The notes under the pieces were generated by a model, which worked only from the letters and a program-made list of their open reading frames with translations, was not told the origin of the DNA and did not search any database. This document shows, piece after piece, positions 1 to 5,115 of a stretch of 5,896 nucleotides of DNA (its first letter is position 1; every line of letters begins with the position of its first letter). The DNA is from Altererythrobacter sp. (lineage in GTDB: Bacteria > Pseudomonadota > Alphaproteobacteria > Sphingomonadales > Sphingomonadaceae), in assembly GCA_024636575.1 (NCBI GenBank), contig JAGXGU010000043.1, positions 1 through 5,896 on the forward strand. The letters run 5' to 3'. Both the position numbers and the translations under genes were made by a program.

Positions 1-1
1 C

Positions 2-106
2 AATATCGAACAGAGCAACAAGACGGTGCGCGAACTTTACAACAAAATCCGCACCATCAAAGGCACATATCTGCTGCGCTCGATTGATATTCCCAAAGCA
101 AAATAG
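2..106 (+). CDS. 3' end of an unidentified gene, truncated by the window edge
   Basis: An open frame enters from the left edge and ends at a TAG at 104-106, giving the last 34 residues of a protein (NIEQSNKTVRELYNKIRT... ending DIPKAK). The predicted pattern is a helix around KTVRELYNKIRTI, a Gly turn, then a strand (YLLRSIDI). This beta-turn shape is compatible with the end of an ACT-like or Lrp/AsnC-like small-molecule-binding domain, but it is too short to assign and I do not recognise the family. That it is real is suggested by the codon use and by the hairpin with a short T run 20-50 bases after the stop. It converges on der. Confidence 0.55.
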   Translation, partial: NIEQSNKTVRELYNKIRTIKGTYLLRSIDIPKAK

Positions 107-126
107 GCCGGCGCAAGTTCAACTGT

Positions 127-165
127 CCAGAATACCGGAAAGGCAAGGAAACTTGCCTTTTCTGG
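127..165. terminator. Hairpin terminator between convergent genes
   Basis: AAAGGCAAG (139-147) and CTTGCCTTT (152-160) form a perfect 9-bp stem closed by a GAAA tetraloop (148-151). An outer CCAGA (127-131) pairs with TCTGG (161-165), leaving ATACCGG (132-138) bulged; that bulge is in turn complementary to CCGGTAT at 174-180, so an alternative outer stem is possible. The rightward transcript has a run of four T at 158-161. The hairpin sits in the 82-base gap between the stop of the left-edge gene and the stop of der, where a shared terminator is expected. No long T tract follows in either direction, so efficiency is uncertain. Confidence 0.6.
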
Positions 166-188
166 TGCCTGCCCCGGTATCTGGCGAC

Positions 189-1640
189 CTACTTCTTTTT
201 CGTATCGTAAGGGTTCTTGTTGCCTTTCAGCGTGACCCGCACCGGAACCGCATCAAAGCCAAGGTGCTTGCGGATGCCATTCACCAGGTAGCGTTCGTAG
301 CTGGTGGGCAGCATGTCGAGCCGATTGCCGAACACCACGAAGCGGGGCGGGCGGGTGCCGGCCTGGGTGATGTAGCGCAGTTTGATTCGTTTGCCGCCCG
401 GCGCTGGCGGCGGATTGGCATCAAGCGCATCATCGAACCAGCGGTTGAGCGCGGCGGTCGGCACGCGTTTTGACCAACTCGCGCGAATTTCGAACGCGGA
501 AGCCAGCATCGCATCCAGGCCCTTGCCGGTGCGGGCGGACACAGCGAACAGCGGCACACCCTTCACTTGCGCCAGACCTTCATCCAGCGCATGGCGCACG
601 CCGTTGAACAGCCCGCTGGCATCTTCGGCCACATCCCATTTGTTGATCGCGATGATCAGCGCGCGGCCTTCTTCCAGCACCTGGCTGGCAATTTTCAGAT
701 CCTGATGTTCGAGGCCCTGTGTCGCGTCCAGCAGCAGCACCACCACTTCGGCAAAATCGATTGCCAGCTTGGCATCCTGCACCGCGAGCTTTTCCAGCTT
801 TTCGACCACGCGGGCGCGCTTGCGCATCCCGGCGGTATCGATCAGCCGGATGTCGCGGACATCGCCGGTCTTGGGATCGTTCCATTTCCAGTCGACCGCG
901 ATCGAATCGCGGGTAATGCCCGCTTCCGGCCCGGTCAGCAGGCGGTCCTCGCCCAGCAGACGGTTGATCAATGTGCTCTTGCCTGCGTTCGGCCGCCCGA
1001 CGATGGCGAGCTTCAGCGGTCCCTTGACAGCTTCTTCCTCGATATATTCTTCGCCCGCAGCCTCCGCCGCGTCGCGTGCTTGCTGGCGGGCTACCTTCAG
1101 TTCCGCAGCTTCGAAGGCTTCTTCGGCGGCGATGCGTTCTTCACTTTCGCCGATCAGCGGCCATAATGCGCCGAACAGGTCGGAGATGCCTTCACCATGT
1201 TCGGCCGAAATCGGTACCGGATCACCAAAACCCAGCTGGTAGCTTTCGTAAATCCCCGGCTCGGCGGATTTACCCTCGGCCTTGTTGGCAACCATGACCA
1301 CCGGCACTTTCTGCCCGCGCAGCCATAGCGCAATTTCCTGGTCGAGTGTGGTTATCCCGGCGCGCGCATCGATCACCATCAGGGCGACGTCGGCACCTAC
1401 CAGGCTGATTTCGGTCTGCTTGCGCATCCGGCCGGGCAAGCTTTCGGGATCGTCATCTTCCCAACCGGCCGTATCGACGATCTTGAATTTCAGCCCGGCA
1501 ATCTCCGCATCGCCTGAACGGCGGTCACGCGTGACGCCCGGCTGATCGTCGACCAGCGCCAGTTTCTTGCCGACCAGCCGGTTGAACAGGGTCGATTTGC
1601 CCACATTGGGGCGGCCGATTATGATGACTTGCGGTAACAT
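189..1640 (-). CDS. der: GTPase Der (EngA), ribosome biogenesis
   Basis: Der is an essential GTPase with two tandem G domains that associates with the 50S subunit and is needed for its late assembly. All expected parts are visible in 483 residues. G domain 1: Walker A GRPNVGKS at 9-16, GVTRDR at 35-40, DTAG at 56-59, NKAE at 119-122, SAE at 145-147. An acidic, Ala/Glu-rich linker follows (about 165-207). G domain 2: GRPNAGKS at 215-222, GITRD at 241-245, DTAG at 268-271, NKWD at 333-336, SAR at 368-370. A KH-like RNA-binding domain runs from about 385 to 472, with the usual family ending LKGNKNPY and a lysine tail. The start is fixed: an in-frame TAA lies 21 bases upstream with no other start codon between, although no good Shine-Dalgarno is seen. 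The first G4 motif has Glu where NKxD is canonical; domain 2 keeps Asp. Transcribed alone, divergent from the CHAP gene. Confidence 0.97.
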   Translation of the reverse strand: MLPQVIIIGRPNVGKSTLFNRLVGKKLALVDDQPGVTRDRRSGDAEIAGLKFKIVDTAGWEDDDPESLPGRMRKQTEISLVGADVALMVIDARAGITTLDQEIALWLRGQKVPVVMVANKAEGKSAEPGIYESYQLGFGDPVPISAEHGEGISDLFGALWPLIGESEERIAAEEAFEAAELKVARQQARDAAEAAGEEYIEEEAVKGPLKLAIVGRPNAGKSTLINRLLGEDRLLTGPEAGITRDSIAVDWKWNDPKTGDVRDIRLIDTAGMRKRARVVEKLEKLAVQDAKLAIDFAEVVVLLLDATQGLEHQDLKIASQVLEEGRALIIAINKWDVAEDASGLFNGVRHALDEGLAQVKGVPLFAVSARTGKGLDAMLASAFEIRASWSKRVPTAALNRWFDDALDANPPPAPGGKRIKLRYITQAGTRPPRFVVFGNRLDMLPTSYERYLVNGIRKHLGFDAVPVRVTLKGNKNPYDTKKK

Positions 1641-1693
1641 GGCGCGGCAGGTGGCCCTTTAGTTGCAGATTAGCAAGGTTGATCGGTCGGCAC

Positions 1694-1729
1694 GCCGATC
1701 ATGGTTAATATCCGTTAACCATGATCGGC
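1694..1729. promoter_or_regulatory. Perfect 15-bp inverted repeat with two opposed TTAACCAT (CtrA-like) boxes
   Basis: GCCGATCATGGTTAA (1694-1708) and TTAACCATGATCGGC (1715-1729) are exact reverse complements separated by six bases (TATCCG). The inner ends carry TTAACCAT in both orientations (1701-1708 inverted, 1715-1722 direct). TTAACCAT is one of the recognition forms of the alphaproteobacterial cell-cycle regulator CtrA; the full form is TTAA-N7-TTAA, and here the gap between TTAA blocks is six. The site lies in the divergent region between der and the CHAP gene. With a box in the -35 position of the CHAP gene, transcription would begin after the ATG at 1721, supporting the downstream start at 1766. 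A further GATCGG at 1681-1686 can also pair with CCGATC at 1695-1700. CtrA binding is inference. Confidence 0.55.
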
Positions 1730-1765
1730 ATCACGATCCTAACCAAAAACGGCAAAACAGTCCGC

Positions 1766-2563
1766 ATGAAATTGCCGCTGTCGTTTCTCGCCCTATCGGC
1801 GATATTTGCCGTTCCTGCAGCTGCATCTGCGGAAACCTCCGCCGAAACGTCGATCGGATTTGACAAGCGATCGAACGAACGCAGCGCTTCATTCAGCAGC
1901 AGCGAATTGCCGCCTTATCTGCAATGCGTGCCTTTTGCCCGCGAAGTTTCCGGCATCCAGATATATGGCGATGCCCATAGCTGGTGGGATCAGGCAGAAG
2001 GCCGCTATCAGCGCGGCAACCGGCCGCAGGTGGGCGCAGTGATGGCGTTTCAGCCGCACCAGAACATGACGCTGGGGCATGTTGCGGCGGTCAGCAAGGT
2101 GATCGACCGCCGGACAGTTCTGATCAGCCATGCCAATTGGTCGCCGATCAATGGCCGCCGCGGTCAGATCGAACGCGATGTCCGCGCCGTGGATATATCG
2201 CCCGACAATGACTGGAGCATGGTCCGGGTCTGGTATGATCCATTGCAGGCAATTGGCACGACTGCCTGGCCGGTGCATGGCTTCATCTATGGCGAAAAGG
2301 CCATGGGCAGGGCGAAGCCGGTGCAGGCGGAGAATCGAATCGCGCAACTGGCGCTGCCGACCCCGGTCGCGCCGACCCAGGCCCCGACCAAACCATCTAA
2401 GCAATTCACTCAGGCTTTTGCGGATATGGGCGCTCCGATCAAATCCGCGCCAAAAAGGGCCGCCACTGCGCCGCAAACTGTGCGGATGGCACAGGCAGCC
2501 CCGCGTCCGACACCGCCCCGCCCAGATCCGGTGCGGGCCGCCATCGCGCGTTACGAAAAATAA
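1766..2563 (+). CDS. Secreted CHAP-domain protein, probable peptidoglycan amidase/endopeptidase
   Basis: CHAP domains are papain-like Cys-His hydrolases that cut peptidoglycan amide or peptide bonds. From the preferred ATG the protein has 265 residues. Residues 1-22 form a clear Sec signal peptide: a Lys, a hydrophobic stretch (LPLSFLALSAIFAVPAA) and an ASA cleavage motif. The CHAP region spans about 45-160: LQCVPFAR gives catalytic Cys54, SWWD follows, GHVAAV gives His105, and SHANW gives the third polar residue, Asn124. Beyond the domain is a low-complexity Ala/Pro tail (about 195-255) ending in a charged segment. An in-frame ATG at 1721 would add 15 residues (MIGITILTKNGKTVR) before the signal peptide, but it lies inside the inverted repeat; neither start has a good Shine-Dalgarno. 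Single-gene unit, convergent with the DUF3297 gene 26 bases away. The domain call is firm; the substrate is inferred from the family. Confidence 0.88.
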   Translation: MKLPLSFLALSAIFAVPAAASAETSAETSIGFDKRSNERSASFSSSELPPYLQCVPFAREVSGIQIYGDAHSWWDQAEGRYQRGNRPQVGAVMAFQPHQNMTLGHVAAVSKVIDRRTVLISHANWSPINGRRGQIERDVRAVDISPDNDWSMVRVWYDPLQAIGTTAWPVHGFIYGEKAMGRAKPVQAENRIAQLALPTPVAPTQAPTKPSKQFTQAFADMGAPIKSAPKRAATAPQTVRMAQAAPRPTPPRPDPVRAAIARYEK

Positions 2564-2577
2564 TCGGGCGTTAAATC

Positions 2578-2597
2578 AGGCCTCTGGAATCAGGCCT
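2578..2597. terminator. Weak hairpin between convergent genes
   Basis: Two copies of AGGCCT (2578-2583 and 2592-2597), a self-complementary hexamer, can form a 6-bp stem around an 8-base loop. They belong to a 10-base direct repeat AATCAGGCCT (2574-2583 and 2588-2597). It sits in the 26-base gap between the CHAP gene and the DUF3297 gene and covers the latter's stop codon (2590-2592). There is no T run, so a role in termination is only suggested by position. Confidence 0.3.
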
Positions 2598-2916
2598 TGG
2601 CGACAGGCGGATTGTCGCCCAGATCTTCGTACCATGCCTCGACCGGACCGGTCAGCTTGATCGTCAGCGGCTGACCCTTGCGGTCGAGCGATTTGCCGGC
2701 CTGAACGCGCACCCAACTTTCGGAAATGCAATATTCCTCGATATTAGTGCGCTCCACACCCCTGAACCGAATGCCGACGCCGCGGCGCAGCTTCTCTTCA
2801 TCGAACAGGTTGCTACGCGGATTTACCGACAACCGGTCAGGCGGCACATCGCTCGCATCCGTCTCGGAATTGGAAACGGTCTCCGGGGCGACTTCGGGGT
2901 TTTTATCTTCGCTCAT
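2590..2916 (-). CDS. DUF3297 family protein
   Basis: A 108-residue soluble protein. Residues 25-98 match what I recall of the DUF3297 family: PPDRLSVNPRS at 25-35, then GVGIRFRGVERTNIEEYCISESWVRV and GKSLDRKGQPLTIKL, with a short end around VEAWYED. The family is small, common in proteobacteria and has no established function that I know of. The first 24 residues (MSEDKNPEVAPETVSNSETDA...) are acidic, Ser/Thr-rich and probably disordered, and the last ten are a short tail. The start is well supported: AAGGG (complement of 2923-2927) lies six bases upstream of the ATG. It follows the proline-rich small gene on the same strand with a 60-base gap and may be co-transcribed with it. No signal peptide or membrane segment is seen. 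Confidence 0.88.
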   Translation of the reverse strand: MSEDKNPEVAPETVSNSETDASDVPPDRLSVNPRSNLFDEEKLRRGVGIRFRGVERTNIEEYCISESWVRVQAGKSLDRKGQPLTIKLTGPVEAWYEDLGDNPPVAKA

Positions 2917-2976
2917 GCGCCGCCCTTATTAGCTGCGCGCAGGGCAGGCAACATTAGACTTTGCGATATCTGGGCC

Positions 2977-3183
2977 TCAATCAGGCGGAGGCGGTGTTTC
3001 GGGCGGCGGCGGAGCGATATCGGGCCGGGCCGGTTGCGGCTGGTCAATATCCTCGCGTCCCGGAGGGAATTCGGTCGGGCTCTGCGGGTTAACGGTGTCA
3101 CCGCCCTGGTCCGGGTTCACCTCGTCCGGCTGCTGGCCCGGCTGGGTTGCTGCGGTTTCGCGTTCAAGCTGATCGATGTCCAT
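2977..3183 (-). CDS. Small proline-rich acidic protein, unknown function
   Basis: A 68-residue protein that starts MDIDQLERETAATQPGQQPDEVNPDQGG and ends in two runs of four prolines (PPPPETPPPPD). It is rich in Pro, Asp, Glu and Gln, with no hydrophobic segment, no Cys and no recognisable domain, so it is probably disordered and cytoplasmic. I do not recognise a named family. It is likely real because AAAGGA (complement of 3192-3197) is a good Shine-Dalgarno eight bases before the ATG and it lies directly upstream of DUF3297 on the same strand. Its composition bias could also arise from a GC-rich spacer being read by chance, so the call stays moderate. Confidence 0.6.
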   Translation of the reverse strand: MDIDQLERETAATQPGQQPDEVNPDQGGDTVNPQSPTEFPPGREDIDQPQPARPDIAPPPPETPPPPD

Positions 3184-3191
3184 CGGTTTAT

Positions 3192-3197
3192 TCCTTT
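3192..3197 (-). promoter_or_regulatory. Ribosome binding site of the small proline-rich gene
   Basis: On the minus strand this reads AAAGGA, eight bases before the ATG at 3183-3181. It is the main evidence, beyond reading frame, that the 68-residue ORF is translated. Confidence 0.55.
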
Positions 3198-3326
3198 CAC
3201 CCAGACAACGAAGCGGCGCGCAGCCTGTTCCGCACTTGCCCTTTTGCGCGCGGCCTTTTAAGGGCGCTTGCTTGTCCGTGTAGGCGAGGCTGCGAAGTCT
3301 TGCTCCTGCGGCTTCGTTTGGGCCCC

Positions 3327-3411
3327 GCGGGCGTGGCGGAATTGGTAGACGCGCTGGTTTTAGGTACCAGTATCGTAAGATGTGGGGGTTCGAGTCCCTT
3401 CGCCCGCACCA
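3327..3411 (+). tRNA. tRNA-Leu (anticodon UAG)
   Basis: The 85-base gene folds as a class II tRNA. The acceptor stem is GCGGGCG (3327-3333) with CGCCCGC (3401-3407), the discriminator is A at 3408, and the CCA end is encoded (3409-3411). The D arm has the leucine-type TGGCGGAATTGGTAGACGC. The anticodon arm is CTGGT-TTTAGGT-ACCAG, which places TAG in the anticodon, reading CUA and other CUN codons. A long variable region follows, then a T arm with loop TTCGAGT (3389-3395); two of its five stem pairs are G-T. It lies 71 bases upstream of tig on the same strand with no strong terminator between, so read-through into tig followed by tRNA processing is possible. Confidence 0.97.
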
Positions 3412-3463
3412 GACGCCGACCGCAATCCGCCAAGCGGAAATTAGAGATTTGAAAAAAATTCAT

Positions 3464-3468
3464 AAAGG
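3464..3468 (+). promoter_or_regulatory. Shine-Dalgarno AAAGG upstream of tig
   Basis: AAAGG ends five bases before a TTG at 3474 and 14 bases before the ATG at 3483. The spacing fits the TTG better, whereas the family's conserved N terminus (MQ...ETT.GL) fits the ATG. The two starts differ by only three residues (TTG-His-Leu). Confidence 0.45.
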
Positions 3469-3482
3469 CAAAGTTGCACCTC

Positions 3483-5072
3483 ATGCAGATCAAAGAAACC
3501 ACGAATGACGGGCTGAAGCGCGCGTATAAGCTCACCATCCCCGCAGCCGATATCGCTGCGCGAATCGATGCTGAGGTGAAGAAGATCGCGCCGCAGGTGA
3601 AAATGCCCGGATTCCGCCCGGGCAAGGTTCCCGCGAATCTGGTCAAGAAAATGCACGGTGAACAGCTGCACGCGCAGATGGTCAACGATGTGATCCGCGA
3701 ATCGATTGATTCGCTGATGCAGGAAAAGAAACTGCGTCCGGCCATGCAGCCCACCATCGACCTTGAAGAAGGTTACGAAGAAGGCAAGGATGCGCAGCTG
3801 AATGTGTCGTTGGAAATCCTGCCCGATGTGGCTACGCCTGATCTTGACGGGTTGAAGCTGGAAAAGCTCACCGTCCCGGTCAGCGATGCAAAGGTGGACG
3901 AAGCGGTTCGCAACATCGCCGATCAGCAGAAATCATACAAGGATGCGCCCAAGACCAAGAAGGCGGCTGAAGGCGATCAGTTGATCATCGATTTCAGCGG
4001 CAGTGTCGACGGGGTCGAATTCGAAGGCGGCAAGGCCGAAGGCGCTGCGTTGGTTATCGGTTCGGGCCAGTTCATCCCCGGCTTCGAAGAACAGCTGACC
4101 GGCGTGAAAACCGGCGACGAGAAGACCATAACGGTCACTTTCCCGGCGGATTATCCAGCCGAAAACCTCAAGGGCAAGGATGCGCAATTCGCCATCACCG
4201 TCCAACAGGTCAAGGTAGAGACTGAAAGCAAGGCAGACGAAGAATTCGCCAAGTCGCTCGGCCTGGAAAGCCTCGACAAGCTGAAGGAATTGCTGCGCGG
4301 CCAGCTAGAACAGGAAACGAACGGCCTGACCCGCACGCAGATGAAGCGCCAATTACTCGATACGCTGGCTGCGGGACATGATTTTGCGGTGCCTCAGGGC
4401 ATGGTCGATGCCGAATTTGACCAGATCTGGGCACAATTGGAACAGGAAGCCGCGAAGGATGAAGATCCTGCGAAGGCGATGAAGGAAATCGAATCCGAAC
4501 GGGATGATTACCGCAACATCGCCGAACGCCGCGTGCGGCTTGGCCTGCTTCTGTCCGAAATCGGGCAGAAGAACGGTGTCGAAGTGACCCAGCAGGAAAT
4601 GGCCATGCTGACCCAGCAGGCAGCCCAGCAATATCGCAACGAAGATCGCGAACGCTTCCTGCAGTTCATTGCCAACGAACCCATGGCCGCCGCCCAGCTG
4701 CGCGCTCCATTGTACGAAGACAAGGTCGTCGATTTCCTGTTCGACAAAGCAGAAGTAACCGAGCGGGAAGTAACCCGTGAGGAACTGGAAGCCGCCATCG
4801 AAGCGGAAGAAGTGACCGAGGCCAAACCTGCCAAGAAGGCGGCTGCCAAGAAGGCACCGGCAAAGAAGGCTGACGCTAAGAAGGCACCGGCAAAGAAGGT
4901 TGACGCAGAAGAAAAACCTGCCGCCAAGCCCGCAGCCAAGAAAGCTGCGGCCAAGAAGACAGCTGCTCCCAAGGCAGCAGCCAAAGCTCCGGCGAAACCA
5001 GCGGCCAAGGCAGCTGCAAAGCCAGCAGCGGCGAAGAAGCCAGCTGCCAAGAAGGCTCCGGCCAAGAAGTAA
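3483..5072 (+). CDS. tig: Trigger factor (ribosome-associated chaperone and prolyl isomerase) with a Lys/Ala/Pro-rich tail
   Basis: Trigger factor binds the ribosome near the exit tunnel and shields emerging chains. From the ATG the protein has 529 residues. The N-terminal ribosome-binding domain (about 1-145) starts MQIKETTNDGLKRAYKL and holds the docking signature GFRPGK at 43-48. The FKBP-type prolyl isomerase domain (about 155-245) shows DQLIIDFSGSVDG, GSGQFIPGFEEQLTG and FPADYPAENLKGK. The SurA-like helical arms run from about 250 to 440 and close with KVVDFLFDKAEVTEREVTREEL. The E. coli protein ends near here at 432 residues. This one continues with about 82 residues (448-529) containing roughly 28 Lys, 37 Ala and 11 Pro in AKKAPAKKADAKK-type repeats, resembling histone H1 or AlgP tails. 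The ATG is preferred because it aligns with the family start, although a TTG at 3474 has the better-spaced AAAGG. A hairpin terminator follows the stop within five bases. Confidence 0.96.
   Translation: MQIKETTNDGLKRAYKLTIPAADIAARIDAEVKKIAPQVKMPGFRPGKVPANLVKKMHGEQLHAQMVNDVIRESIDSLMQEKKLRPAMQPTIDLEEGYEEGKDAQLNVSLEILPDVATPDLDGLKLEKLTVPVSDAKVDEAVRNIADQQKSYKDAPKTKKAAEGDQLIIDFSGSVDGVEFEGGKAEGAALVIGSGQFIPGFEEQLTGVKTGDEKTITVTFPADYPAENLKGKDAQFAITVQQVKVETESKADEEFAKSLGLESLDKLKELLRGQLEQETNGLTRTQMKRQLLDTLAAGHDFAVPQGMVDAEFDQIWAQLEQEAAKDEDPAKAMKEIESERDDYRNIAERRVRLGLLLSEIGQKNGVEVTQQEMAMLTQQAAQQYRNEDRERFLQFIANEPMAAAQLRAPLYEDKVVDFLFDKAEVTEREVTREELEAAIEAEEVTEAKPAKKAAAKKAPAKKADAKKAPAKKVDAEEKPAAKPAAKKAAAKKTAAPKAAAKAPAKPAAKAAAKPAAAKKPAAKKAPAKK
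4848..4907 (+). repeat. 30-bp tandem direct repeat (two copies) in the tig tail
   Basis: Bases 4848-4877 and 4878-4907 are adjacent copies that differ at two positions (C/T at 4870 against 4900, T/A at 4877 against 4907). Each encodes ten residues, KKAPAKKADA and KKAPAKKVDA. The near identity at the DNA level, including third codon positions, points to a recent in-frame duplication and not only to selection for Lys/Ala codons. Confidence 0.85.
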
Positions 5073-5076
5073 TTCT

Positions 5077-5115
5077 AAATCCCTCCCCGTGGGCAGTGCT
5101 CATGGGGAGGGATTT
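5077..5115. terminator. Long hairpin terminator between tig and the amidase gene
   Basis: AAATCCCTCCCC (5077-5088) and GGGGAGGGATTT (5104-5115) form a perfect 12-bp stem. In plus-strand RNA pairing continues through G5089-U5103, U5090-A5102, G5091-C5101, G5092-U5100, G5093-C5099 and C5094-G5098 around a three-base loop, so 18 pairs in total without a mismatch. In minus-strand RNA the two G-U pairs become C/A mismatches, so the structure is stronger for the tig transcript. Stem ends of AAAT/ATTT give a short T run on both strands. It starts five bases after the tig stop, and its right arm overlaps the amidase stop codon. Confidence 0.8.

Noticed and set aside
567..1166. 199-codon plus-strand ORF inside der
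   Set aside because: Antisense shadow of a fully convincing Der protein in GC-rich sequence; no domain and no ribosome binding site of note.
1889..2476. 195-codon minus-strand ORF opposite the CHAP gene
   Set aside because: The plus-strand frame has a signal peptide and CHAP catalytic residues; the minus frame is Arg/His-rich shadow coding.
3236..3265. Possible tRNA promoter (TTGCCC at 3236 with a TTTTAA at 3256) and a GCCCTT...AAGGGC inverted repeat
   Set aside because: The spacer between the boxes is only 14 bases and the -10 match is poor; the inverted repeat has only 6-bp arms. Not enough to call a promoter or operator.
3197..3757. 186-codon minus-strand ORF across the tRNA and the tig 5' end
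   Set aside because: Its middle (VRAKGLEPPHLTILVPKTSASTNSATPAGP) is the familiar spurious peptide from reading a tRNA-Leu gene backwards, and the rest is antisense to tig.
4508..5065. 185-codon minus-strand ORF encoding a very hydrophobic Ala/Phe/Leu-rich protein that looks like a membrane protein
   Set aside because: It is the antisense of the Lys/Ala codons of the tig tail: AAG and GCC repeats read backwards give Leu/Phe and Gly/Ala runs. It has no support independent of tig.
4818..5072. The Lys/Ala-rich segment as a separate histone-like gene fused by frameshift or assembly error
   Set aside because: The frame is continuous with the trigger factor through normal family sequence, no start or ribosome binding site precedes the segment, and codon use is unchanged.
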